A stretch of DNA of 64,000 nt from Pseudobacteriovorax sp. GTDB taxonomy: Bacteria; Bdellovibrionota_B; Oligoflexia; Oligoflexales; Oligoflexaceae. The notes under the pieces were generated by a model. It searched no databases, was not told the origin of the DNA, and saw only the letters and a list, made by a program, of their open reading frames with translations. Shown in pieces: positions 54,161 through 62,028 of the stretch. The stretch's first letter is position 1. The number at the start of each line of letters is the position of its first letter. The DNA is taken from positions 62,001-126,000 of the forward strand of contig JABSRP010000022.1 in NCBI GenBank assembly GCA_013215145.1, read 5' to 3'. The position numbers were made by a program, and so were the translations under genes.

Positions 54161-54505
54161 TTAACTGTCCGTAGCGGGCTCACCATCCTCTTCTGGGGCA
54201 ATGCTATACCAAAATGCGTCGAGGTCTTCTGGGGTCCAAATTTCTAGGGCTCGTTTGAGGTTAAAAGGAGTCGCGCCGTTGTTTAAGTGAAACAATAGCT
54301 CGACCACTTGATCTTGCTCTTCAGTAAGATTGTCGTCACGATAGGCATTAATGATCACATCGAACAGAGCTTCGCTCGTCTCGTCGCTACTGGCTGCATC
54401 GGCAAAGCATGGGAACGCTAATGCCGATTCCACAAAACTCTCAGGATCCATAGACGGAAGATCTTGAGCACCTTCGGCTTCATTCATTTCTATTGACTCA
54501 GACAT
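54161..54505 (-). CDS. Small acidic cytoplasmic protein, unknown
   Basis: 114 residues, strongly acidic, with no signal peptide. Residues 20-114 are mostly helical (ESFVESALAFPCFADAAS, LTEEQDQVVELLFHLNNG), ending WYSIAPEEDGEPATDS. No family recognised. It lies between the FN3 lipoprotein operon and the potassium channel, on the strand of the former. Confidence 0.55.
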   Translation of the reverse strand: MSESIEMNEAEGAQDLPSMDPESFVESALAFPCFADAASSDETSEALFDVIINAYRDDNLTEEQDQVVELLFHLNNGATPFNLKRALEIWTPEDLDAFWYSIAPEEDGEPATDS

Positions 54506-54687
54506 AACCGACCTCGCAAAAAAAATTAATTTGAAGAAACAGTGAATGCATAGATTATCTTGATTCGACTCAGTTGCCCAACGAAAAAACAGCCGGCTGA
54601 CGATCTAGACATCCTTAACCATCCCGTTGCAGACAGCAGTAATGCTGCTATAGTGTAGTACCGTTGAAAACAAATGGAGGGTTTGGT

Positions 54688-55122
54688 TTGCGGGTCTTTT
54701 CGGACAACCTGGCCGAGTTTTTTTTATCGATCATCAGAACCTTTTTTAGCAGTCAGGTGTTTACCTTTATTATCGCTGGCAATATTATTCTGTTCCCTGC
54801 GGCCGGACTATTCTACATGGCAGAGGAGGCGGTCAATCCTCACGTAGACTCTTACATTGACGCCTTATGGTGGGCCTTTGTTACCGTGACGACGGTTGGT
54901 TATGGTGATATTTGGCCAGTGACAAATTTAGGGCGGATTATGGCGATATCTCTGATGATAGGCGGTGCCACTTGTTTTGTGGGGTTCACAGCGACATTTG
55001 TAAAGAGGTTTTTAGCGGACTACCATACTGACGAGGCTCCGGCTGAGACCCAAATTAAAGAGATGAATGAGCGGCTTTCTCGTATGGAGGAGCAGCTACA
55101 AAAGCTCATTTCCAAAAACTAA
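54688..55122 (+). CDS. Two-helix potassium channel (Ion_trans_2)
   Basis: 144 residues. Start chosen at TTG 54688 with GGAGGG 6 bp upstream; TTG 54664 lacks an SD. Membrane helix 1 (QVFTFIIAGNIILFPAAGLF) is followed by the pore helix and selectivity filter TTVGYGD, then helix 2 (IMAISLMIGGATCFVGFTA). The C-terminal tail is a short coiled coil (IKEMNERLSRMEEQLQ), which may help tetramer assembly. It is a simple KcsA-like potassium channel without ligand-binding RCK domains. Confidence 0.9.
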   Translation: MRVFSDNLAEFFLSIIRTFFSSQVFTFIIAGNIILFPAAGLFYMAEEAVNPHVDSYIDALWWAFVTVTTVGYGDIWPVTNLGRIMAISLMIGGATCFVGFTATFVKRFLADYHTDEAPAETQIKEMNERLSRMEEQLQKLISKN

Positions 55123-55238
55123 GTCCTGTACGGTCAAGAGAATTGGTTTAGGAGAGTTATAAGCCTTATCGCATTAGCTAGTCCCTGATTCCTTTGATGG
55201 GATGTCAGGGACCGGTGGTCTAAAGGAGTAAAGGCGCG

Positions 55239-55526
55239 TTAAATAAAAGCGTCGACTTTTCTTTTCGCTTGATTCTTATCGTCTTCAGGTTTTTGTTTCT
55301 CGACTAACGTCCTCTGCTGAGACTTGAAGGGCATGGGAAGCTTATCGATTTGTTGTTGAATGTAGGCCTCTCGTTTTACATTCAGCTCACTATCAAGTTT
55401 ATCGATCAACTCACCCGCTAAAGTCTTCGAGGCTGTCTCTAATCTCTGACTTTGTAAAGTGTTGGCATTAGCGTTGGTCAAGGAAAGCGCGCAGACTCCG
55501 AACAGAAAGAACTTTATTTTTGTCAC
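55239..55526 (-). CDS. Small secreted protein
   Basis: 95 residues from GTG 55526, supported by AGGAGG 7 bp upstream; the longer frame to 55703 has no start context. Signal peptide MTKIKFFLFGVCALSLTNANA. The mature 75 residues are highly charged and probably form a long helix (LETASKTLAGELIDKLDSELN, then EAYIQQQIDKL and KKPEDD-type Lys/Glu-rich tail). No cysteines in the mature part. Function unknown; a periplasmic coiled-coil protein is possible. Confidence 0.55.
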   Translation of the reverse strand: MTKIKFFLFGVCALSLTNANANTLQSQRLETASKTLAGELIDKLDSELNVKREAYIQQQIDKLPMPFKSQQRTLVEKQKPEDDKNQAKRKVDAFI

Positions 55527-55843
55527 AGTCAAACCTCCTAATATCGTGTGTCTCTCAAAAGCTGAAGGCCTTATCGGTTTCTTTTTGCGTCTTCTAAAAG
55601 TTGCTTCATTTATCTTAGCGGGAGGCTGGCTAAGATATTTAAATTTGGGGTTAAAAATTGTTGATAAAGGCAGGAAGGAATCGGCAATTGCTGCGGAGGC
55701 CATAACTGTTGGCCAGCCAGTTAATGTGTATGACTAATCATCGCTTAAGGCTTCATCCACTACAAACAAATCTGGCCCTGCGGCCAGACCATCGGGCTCT
55801 GACTGTCAGAGGGTATTCTATCCCCGTCTCATAAAGTGCTTCT
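55527..55843. other. Intergenic region, 317 bp
   Basis: Between the small secreted gene and the end of cobB. It holds the cobB terminator (55763-55788) and a second small dyad (CTCTGA/TCAGAG, 55797-55811). A forward open frame at 55459-55737 crosses it but has no SD and overlaps the coding strand of the secreted gene. Confidence 0.45.
55763..55788 (-). terminator. Intrinsic terminator of cobB
   Basis: TCTGGCC (55771-55777), loop of 4, GGCCAGA (55782-55788). On the reverse strand the stem is followed by TTTGTTTG, as expected for a rho-independent terminator. Confidence 0.65.
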
Positions 55844-56575
55844 TCAGTTTCCAAAGGTATCGATCAGATGCTCCACCAACTCAGGGACTTTGATGGAAGC
55901 AGGGCCTAGAGACTGATTTTGAAACTGTCTGGAAAACTCACTTTCCACCTGATTGACTTCATAGGTGATACAGCCGGGAGAAACCTCGGCGACAAACCCT
56001 GCTGCTGGATAAACCTGTCCTGAGGTTCCGATAGCAATGAAGGCCTTGCATTGGGCTAAGGCTTGATAGATGGATGCTAGGTGCATGGGCATTTCGCCAA
56101 ACCAGACGATATTTGGTCTGAGACTTCCTTTGGTCTGGCAGTGAGAGCAGACCGATTCCGCGTCGAAGTCCTCTTTGACTTCATGCACAGCATGACAGGC
56201 TGTGCATCGGGCCTGTAGCAGCTCGCCGTGGATGTGAACCACGTTTTGGTTGTCGGCTCTTTCATGAAGATCGTCCACATTCTGAGTGACGATAAGTGTT
56301 CGCACGGCCTGGCCTAGGTGAGTCAAGGCCCTATGAGCAGGGTTTGGTTGGATCTTAGGATCGAGGAGTTGGCGCCGCCTTTGGTTGTAAAATTGGTAGA
56401 CCAAAGCGGGGTTTTTCTCGAAGCCATTTGGTGTGCAGACATCTTCAATTTTGTGATTCTCCCAAAGCCCTCCACTATCTCGAAATGTCGCTATGCCAGA
56501 TTTGGCTGATATTCCGGCCCCAGTTAATACAATAATGTCGAATGGATGTCTAAAATCATACGAAAATGTAGTCAT
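55844..56575 (-). CDS. cobB: NAD-dependent sirtuin deacylase CobB
   Basis: 243 residues with all sirtuin motifs: LTGAGISAKSGIATFRD (NAD loop), TQNVDDLH, the catalytic His in HIHGEL (H116), a four-Cys zinc site (C124, C127, C143, C146) and GTSGQVYPAAGF. The Y63-x2-R66 pair in the FYNQRRR segment is the SIRT5-type signature that favours negatively charged acyl groups (succinyl, malonyl), so desuccinylase activity is likely as well as deacetylase. It is divergent from glnN, and the glnN promoter starts just upstream of its start codon. Confidence 0.95.
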   Translation of the reverse strand: MTTFSYDFRHPFDIIVLTGAGISAKSGIATFRDSGGLWENHKIEDVCTPNGFEKNPALVYQFYNQRRRQLLDPKIQPNPAHRALTHLGQAVRTLIVTQNVDDLHERADNQNVVHIHGELLQARCTACHAVHEVKEDFDAESVCSHCQTKGSLRPNIVWFGEMPMHLASIYQALAQCKAFIAIGTSGQVYPAAGFVAEVSPGCITYEVNQVESEFSRQFQNQSLGPASIKVPELVEHLIDTFGN

Positions 56576-56593
56576 AAATTTGGGGTTCCTTTC

Positions 56594-56621
56594 TTGACTT
56601 TCGCTCGTGGGTCGCTATGCT
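56594..56621 (+). promoter_or_regulatory. Sigma-70-like promoter of glnN
   Basis: TTGACT (56594-56599), 16-bp spacer, TATGCT (56616-56621), about 70 bp upstream of the glnN start. Confidence 0.5.
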
Positions 56622-56692
56622 TCTTGTGCTTAAAATGACGGCCCTTGCTCTCTAAACAATCCAATACAGGTGAATAAACTTAGGAGATTTTT

Positions 56693-58882
56693 ATGTCGAC
56701 ATTGGAAGATCGTAGTAATGCAAAAAGACAGGCTATAGGCCGCACAGTCCGCACGTTTCAACCGACCCTTGATGCCAATGGAAACCCTATCCCAGTCAGC
56801 GAGTACTTCGGAGATAACGCCTTCGATGCTACCAAAGCTTCTGTGATTCCCAAAGCTATCAGAAAAGAAGTTAAGGAATTTATCCATTCCCGGCAAGCTC
56901 TTAGTAAAGACAAGGTAGAGGTGATCGCGGCAGCTGTGACCAATTGGGCTATCAGCAAAGGCTGTAGTCATTTTTGTCATTGGTTCCAGCCTTTAACAGG
57001 TGGAACTGCAGAAAAGCATGACGCGTTTCTTTCTTTCGAAGACTCAAAACCCATTGAAAAACTTACTGTATCTCAATTGATGCAAGGCGAGCCGGACGCG
57101 TCTTCCTTTCCCAACGGCGGTGCTCGGTCGACCTTCGAAGCTAGGGGCTATACGACCTGGGACCTTTCATCTCCCATGTTTATTATGGAAAGCGCTAATG
57201 GTAAAACCCTGTGTATTCCTACAGCCTTCATCTCATATACAGGCGAATCTCTCGATAATAAAACTCCACTACTTAAGAGTTTGAGCTATCTTTCTAAAGA
57301 AGCCTCTCGTTTCTATAACCTCATTGGTGAAGACGTAAAATCGGTTCACACGTCTGTCGGCTGTGAGCAAGAGTACTTTCTAGTGGATAAGGCTTTGCAT
57401 CACGCGCGTCCAGACCTTCTTATGACTGGCCGTACCGTTTTTGGTGCAGCTTCCACGAAGAATCAGCAATTGGATGATCACTACTTCGGTATTATTCCGT
57501 CTCGTGTGATGGCCTTTATGCAGGAACTTGATCATGAGCTATACAAGCTTGGGATTCCTGCAAAAACTCGACACAACGAAGTAGCGCCAGGACAATTTGA
57601 GATCGCTCCCATTTTCTGCGAAGCAAACGTTGCTGCCGATCAAAACCAACTCGTTATGGCGACTATCAAAAACGTAGCTGAAAAGCATAGCTTTGTGGCC
57701 ATGCTTCACGAGAAGCCCTTTGCTGGAATCAACGGTTCCGGTAAGCACGTGAACTGGTCAATTACTGACGACAAAGGTCGCAACAAACTTGAACCAGGAT
57801 TGGATCCAGCCCATAACCTCTCTTTCTTGGCAAGTGTGTCCATCGTTCTAAAAGCGGTTTATGATCACTCTGCTGCTTTGAGAATGTCGATTGCTTCTGT
57901 CGGGAACGATCACAGACTAGGGGCTAACGAAGCTCCTCCTGCGATCATTTCTGTATTCTTGGGTGACGCCCTTGCAGAGATCTTCGAGCAACTTGTCGAA
58001 GGCAAAAGCCTTTCAGAAAGCAAAAGTAAGGTCTTGATGGACGTTGGTGCTACCCAACTTATGAACCTAATGAAAGATAATACCGACCGTAACCGGACGT
58101 CTCCTTTTGCCTTTACTGGCAACAAATTTGAATTCCGTGCGGTTGGTGCTACCATGCCTGTCAACTTACCGGTTAGTATCTTGAACGCGGCTGTTGCAAC
58201 AGCTTTCAAAGATGCTGCAGATTATGTTGAGTCAGCACTTGCTAAAGGTGAAGGCAAAGAGGAAGCGCTATTCAATTTGATCGTAAGAGACGCCCAGCTT
58301 TCTCAGAAAGTGGTCTTCAATGGCGATGGCTACTCTGACGAGTGGGTTGCTGAAGCAGAAACTAGAGGACTCCCTCACCTACGTACGACTCCTGATGCCC
58401 TTGCTGTCTTACAAGACACACAGCTCACAAAGTTTCTTGTTGACGGCGACGTTATGAACGAGCGTGAACTTGATATGCGCTACAATGTTCTGATTGAACG
58501 CTACAACGGTCTAAGAACGATTGAACTCAACACTCTTTTGAATATCACTCACCAGTCGATCATTCCTGTAGGGTTAGAGTACAAGAAAGATATAGCCGTA
58601 GGCATCCGGGCCACTGAGGATATCGGCATGAAGACTGACGGCGAGAGAGAAATCTACGAGCTAGTCGACAATACTCTTGCTAATGTGTTCAACCACGCTA
58701 AGGCTATGAGAAGCAAGCTAGCTGATATGCCTACTGAAGAGTCAGACTGCGCGCGCTATATTGTTCAAGAGTTGTTCCCGATGAGCGAAGAGCTTGCAGG
58801 ATACTGTAGCGAACTTGAGGTTTTGGTTCCTGATTCTAAGTGGCCACTACCTAAGTTTGAAGAGCTATTGTTCATGAGATAA
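56693..58882 (+). CDS. glnN: Glutamine synthetase type III
   Basis: 729 residues, the usual length for GSIII and much longer than GSI or GSII. It makes glutamine from glutamate, ammonia and ATP in the cytoplasm. GSIII marks are visible: GKTLCIPTAFISYTGESLD, NEVAPGQFEIAPIF, NGSGKHVNWS, and NKFEFRAVGA for substrate binding. Strong SD TAGGAG. It has its own promoter and a classical terminator (58914-58944), so it is monocistronic. GSIII occurs in Bacteroidetes, cyanobacteria and some Proteobacteria. This may be the main ammonium-assimilating enzyme, although other GS genes could exist outside the window. Confidence 0.95.
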   Translation: MSTLEDRSNAKRQAIGRTVRTFQPTLDANGNPIPVSEYFGDNAFDATKASVIPKAIRKEVKEFIHSRQALSKDKVEVIAAAVTNWAISKGCSHFCHWFQPLTGGTAEKHDAFLSFEDSKPIEKLTVSQLMQGEPDASSFPNGGARSTFEARGYTTWDLSSPMFIMESANGKTLCIPTAFISYTGESLDNKTPLLKSLSYLSKEASRFYNLIGEDVKSVHTSVGCEQEYFLVDKALHHARPDLLMTGRTVFGAASTKNQQLDDHYFGIIPSRVMAFMQELDHELYKLGIPAKTRHNEVAPGQFEIAPIFCEANVAADQNQLVMATIKNVAEKHSFVAMLHEKPFAGINGSGKHVNWSITDDKGRNKLEPGLDPAHNLSFLASVSIVLKAVYDHSAALRMSIASVGNDHRLGANEAPPAIISVFLGDALAEIFEQLVEGKSLSESKSKVLMDVGATQLMNLMKDNTDRNRTSPFAFTGNKFEFRAVGATMPVNLPVSILNAAVATAFKDAADYVESALAKGEGKEEALFNLIVRDAQLSQKVVFNGDGYSDEWVAEAETRGLPHLRTTPDALAVLQDTQLTKFLVDGDVMNERELDMRYNVLIERYNGLRTIELNTLLNITHQSIIPVGLEYKKDIAVGIRATEDIGMKTDGEREIYELVDNTLANVFNHAKAMRSKLADMPTEESDCARYIVQELFPMSEELAGYCSELEVLVPDSKWPLPKFEELLFMR

Positions 58883-58913
58883 TGAACAGGTAGACTATAA
58901 TATAGAATTAGTT

Positions 58914-58944
58914 AAGGGCTGATAGCTACGTATCAGCCCTTTTT
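58914..58944 (+). terminator. Intrinsic terminator of glnN
   Basis: AAGGGCTGATA (58914-58924), loop GCTACG, TATCAGCCCTT (58931-58941), then a T-run. The 11-bp stem is perfect. Confidence 0.93.
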
Positions 58945-58989
58945 ATTTTCCTAGAGTATGAACACCGTTTGCATTTAACTCTTTGCTTT

Positions 58990-60105
58990 TTACTCTTTTT
59001 CGTAGTCGTAATTCACCCGAACTGTAGCGTCAGCCTCTCCAAGCTCCGACTCATTGATTGTTAGATTAAGTCCGGAAAGCTCGTAGCTTGCTTCGTCGAT
59101 TTCATTTCCAGCAACCTTAACCACCAGTGATCCTGGGATAGGGCTGTGCTTCAAAGTGAATTTATTATTAGTCTTAGTGACAATGGACTTACTTAAAGTA
59201 CTGAAGTGCTCACTCCAGTCGTCTTTACAGATATCAAAAACCTCTCCCTTTGTTTGAGACGAAAGGTTTTCGTAGGCTGTGCCTTTGTTAGCCACTGAAC
59301 ATGTTCCTGTGGAAGTGTCGCCGCGGAAAGCATAGATAATTGGCTCAAGCTCAGGACTATTGTTTTTGATCATTTTTAAGAAGACCTCTTGGTCAACCGT
59401 ATGGGCATTGTCATCAGTGACAAAAACATAGGCCCTGGTGGCATTGGGACGGAAAAAGCCTGCAAGAGTTCCTTTGGCATTCTCGATCAATCCTGGGCTT
59501 TCCATATAATAAGCCTGACGGCCGAAATTTCGGTCGATAAAGTCTTGAGAGTAGGAAAATTCTGAAAGTCCGCAGATTTCTGAGGTTCCATCGATCTCAG
59601 CAAGAATATCGTTGCTATTAAAGTCAATATTGGTCTGGCTGGCGTCACAGCTGGCGGCAGCTGTGATGGCTAAGGCATTTGTACTGCCAACAGGAATATT
59701 CACTTGCTTATGGCCGTTGGCGACATGCTCATCTGATAATGTCACAGTCGTGTCAGGACCAAAAATAGTATCTGTTTGTGAAATCAAGGCAAGTTTAAGA
59801 TTGGTATCTTCCCCAACAGAGTCAATAAAGTTGTCAAAGTTGCGACGAACTTGATCAGCCTCTTCTCTCATGGATCCACTATTATCAATGACCCATACGA
59901 TATCGAGCTCACTCTGCTGAGTGTTGAGGTTGAAAACCTCAGAAAACGGAGCCTTCGTAGGTTCGGGCTTTATGACCTCGGCTTCTTTAGGCTGAGTTTT
60001 GGCAACACCACCTTTGAATCCTTTGTCTTCGGCACATCCAATGTTGACTAAGGTCAACGCGCTCAAAAATAATAACGACTTGTTCATACTACTACAACGT
60101 TCCAT
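58990..60105 (-). CDS. Von Willebrand factor A-domain lipoprotein
   Basis: 371 residues from ATG 60105 (AGGA 9 bp upstream). The lipoprotein signal ends VNIGC. The mature protein begins with a charged linker, then a VWA domain with the MIDAS motif DNSGSM (within LDIVWVIDNSGSMREE), and TDDNAHT for the metal-site aspartate. The last 60 residues are a small beta domain (LKHSPIPGSLVVKVAGNEI). The pattern, including FIDSVGEDTNLKLALIS, is that of periplasmic or surface VWA proteins that bind other proteins through a metal ion. It is divergent from the receiver-TPR operon. Confidence 0.85.
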   Translation of the reverse strand: MERCSSMNKSLLFLSALTLVNIGCAEDKGFKGGVAKTQPKEAEVIKPEPTKAPFSEVFNLNTQQSELDIVWVIDNSGSMREEADQVRRNFDNFIDSVGEDTNLKLALISQTDTIFGPDTTVTLSDEHVANGHKQVNIPVGSTNALAITAAASCDASQTNIDFNSNDILAEIDGTSEICGLSEFSYSQDFIDRNFGRQAYYMESPGLIENAKGTLAGFFRPNATRAYVFVTDDNAHTVDQEVFLKMIKNNSPELEPIIYAFRGDTSTGTCSVANKGTAYENLSSQTKGEVFDICKDDWSEHFSTLSKSIVTKTNNKFTLKHSPIPGSLVVKVAGNEIDEASYELSGLNLTINESELGEADATVRVNYDYEKE

Positions 60106-60261
60106 AACAATTTCCTTCAGCGGGGTATATGTCACTAACGATGAAATACAAGCAATTCGCAGACCAAAAATATCCTATATTAATGTTAATATTTACAAAG
60201 AGTTGTAAATTAAGTGGCGAATTTTACCATCGATAAGATTAAGGCACTGTCTAAAAATCCG

Positions 60262-60355
60262 ACACCTAGAGGGGGATCGTTTTCCAGGATCGTTCTCCAT
60301 TCGTCAGGTGTTAAGCCCCCAAAAATAGCGACTCCGTTTCAGGTTTATTTTTGGG
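60262..60355 (+). promoter_or_regulatory. Structured leader with possible pseudoknot and alternative hairpin
   Basis: ACACCT (60262-60267) can pair with AGGTGT (60306-60311), while GGGGG (60271-60275) can pair with CCCCC (60316-60320). The order of arms makes an H-type pseudoknot. The same C-run also belongs to CCCAAAAAT (60318-60326), which pairs perfectly with ATTTTTGGG (60347-60355). The region could thus switch between two folds ahead of the 60427 gene. Confidence 0.4.
60274..60299. repeat. Tandem 13-bp direct repeat
   Basis: GGATCGTTTTCCA (60274-60286) and GGATCGTTCTCCA (60287-60299) differ at one base and abut exactly. They lie in the 321-bp gap between divergent genes (60105 reverse, 60427 forward), a good place for a direct-repeat activator or repressor site. 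Confidence 0.65.
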
Positions 60356-60426
60356 AAAAATAATATTCAGTAGATTTTTCTTAATATTCATCGATGATAG
60401 CCGATGACTGACCAAGGAGGGCGTTT

Positions 60427-60645
60427 ATGTTCGTCAAAATCAAGTCTTTTGCAACAGAAGAAGAGGCCATCATAGCTGTCGATGAGCTCACCAGGCAGTC
60501 GGTCACCTCTCATTATGTTTTTAACGGAGATAGGTTTGTGCTTAAAGTCGTGCCTACTGAATGGGACACGGCTATTAATCTGATTGCCAATTCTATTTCC
60601 TTAAAAGATGCTCGATTTCAAAACAGGGATGATGAGGTCGCTTAA
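60427..60645 (+). CDS. Small protein coupled to the receiver-TPR gene
   Basis: 72 residues with AAGGAGG a few bases before ATG 60427. Alpha/beta pattern: KIKSFATEEEAIIAVDELTRQ, a strand, then FVLKVVPTEWDTAINLIANS, resembling a small ferredoxin-like fold. The stop (TAA 60643-60645) overlaps the ATG of the receiver-TPR gene by one base, so the two are made together and probably interact. No recognised family. Confidence 0.6.
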   Translation: MFVKIKSFATEEEAIIAVDELTRQSVTSHYVFNGDRFVLKVVPTEWDTAINLIANSISLKDARFQNRDDEVA

Positions 60646-61835
60646 TGGTCGAGCCTAGTTCACGAAATGCTCTGGAGCAGTACCTACCCAAGAAGGTTTT
60701 GGTGATCGAAGACGATCAGTCGGTCCAAAGCCTAATCAAAATGAGCTTTCGCGATTATGGTATTCACGATGTTTACTGCTTTCACGATGGGCAGGCTGGT
60801 TGGAATGAACTTTTTGAGACAAAGTTTGACCTAATCATTCTGGACTGGAAGCTGCCTAGCCTTGAGGGCAAGCAAATATTTAATCGTCTAAGAATGACTA
60901 AAGATTTTAGACATATTCCTGTTATCGTTGTGTCAGGATTTCTGGATGAGGATGGAATCAGCCTTATCAATGATTTTTTCTTTTCGGCTTGGTTAGAAAA
61001 GCCTTTTGACGACAGCGTGTTGATGAAGGTAGCTAAAGAGGTCTTGCGAGATCGATTTGATTTTGGCGTGATTTCGAAAAAAGCTGATGAGCTCTATTTT
61101 GAGTCATTCGATCATAATGTCTCGCGACCGATGGATGTTCTCAACGGTTGGCTACAAAACTATGGGCAAAACCCCAAAGGGGTATCCATGGTAGCTGATA
61201 TCCTTCGTAATCTTCATGCCTACGACCAGGCTAGACAAATCATCACAAACTCCTTAAAAGTTCACCGCTCACGGTCCTTGCTATGGCATCAACTTGGTTT
61301 GACACAGCTTTTAATGGGGCAGTATGAGAAGGCTCAAGAGACTTTTGAACGAGCCAATGAAATCTGTGATCAGAATATGGAGCGTAAGGTCATTTTGGGT
61401 CTTCTAGACTTTCATAACGGTCAATTTGATCGAGGCATGGTCTACTTTGATGCGATTCGATCCGAAGACCCTGAGTCGCCCTTAAACCGATCCCTGATCG
61501 AGATCATAAATTTCGTTCGAGGGCGATTTACGCCCGCTCAGATCACCCAGTTAACCAATGGTTTAGGGTTTTGCCTAAACCGTCTGGCCCTTCAATCGAC
61601 CCAACTTGGTCAGTATAAAGAGGGTAGCGAGTTTTACTCCATTGCTTTGATGTTTGCGTCTGAGAGGGAGGCAAAGGCAAAGTTGTACTATAATCTAGGT
61701 ATTTGCGAAGCGCGCATGGGAAATCGCGTGAATGCCATGCATAATTTTTTTCGCTCCCTAGATTTACTCCCAAATTTTTCCATTACGGTCGAGGCTCTCA
61801 GACGCTTTGGCTTTGAAGTTCCTTACGGCATGTAA
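60645..61835 (+). CDS. Response regulator with receiver and TPR repeats
   Basis: 396 residues. The receiver (about 15-135) is complete: acidic pair in VIEDDQ, phosphoacceptor D67 (LIILDWKLP), Ser in VVSGF and Lys in WLEKPF. TPR repeats follow (LLWHQLGLTQLLMGQYEKAQE, KLYYNLGICEARMGNRVNAM), so phosphorylation probably changes protein-protein binding rather than DNA binding. It is the intact counterpart of the dead-receiver protein at 36271, with the same length and order. Possible phosphate donors are the Hpt kinases at 4592 and 30310. Confidence 0.88.
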   Translation: MVEPSSRNALEQYLPKKVLVIEDDQSVQSLIKMSFRDYGIHDVYCFHDGQAGWNELFETKFDLIILDWKLPSLEGKQIFNRLRMTKDFRHIPVIVVSGFLDEDGISLINDFFFSAWLEKPFDDSVLMKVAKEVLRDRFDFGVISKKADELYFESFDHNVSRPMDVLNGWLQNYGQNPKGVSMVADILRNLHAYDQARQIITNSLKVHRSRSLLWHQLGLTQLLMGQYEKAQETFERANEICDQNMERKVILGLLDFHNGQFDRGMVYFDAIRSEDPESPLNRSLIEIINFVRGRFTPAQITQLTNGLGFCLNRLALQSTQLGQYKEGSEFYSIALMFASEREAKAKLYYNLGICEARMGNRVNAMHNFFRSLDLLPNFSITVEALRRFGFEVPYGM

Positions 61836-62028
61836 TAAATCAATATCGATACTAGCCAACCCCTTCCCACTAGCCGTGATGCGATGAAAACCCTCTCAAA
61901 CCACAACTGTCAGGCTCTTAAATAATTCTGTAAATATCTGTAAACAGTCATATAAAAACATATTTTAACAATATAGTCAGAATTGCCGATCGCATACTGC
62001 AGAAGGGGAAAGTAGGAGATTATATATC
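61836..62028. other. Short intergenic region
   Basis: 193 bp between the receiver-TPR gene and the lipoprotein at 62029. AT-rich toward its right end. Nothing coding is seen; it presumably holds the promoter of the lipoprotein. Confidence 0.4.

Noticed and set aside
55459..55737. A 92-codon forward frame between the small secreted gene and cobB
   Set aside because: It overlaps the signal-peptide region of the reverse-strand gene and has no SD; its hydrophobic stretch looks incidental.
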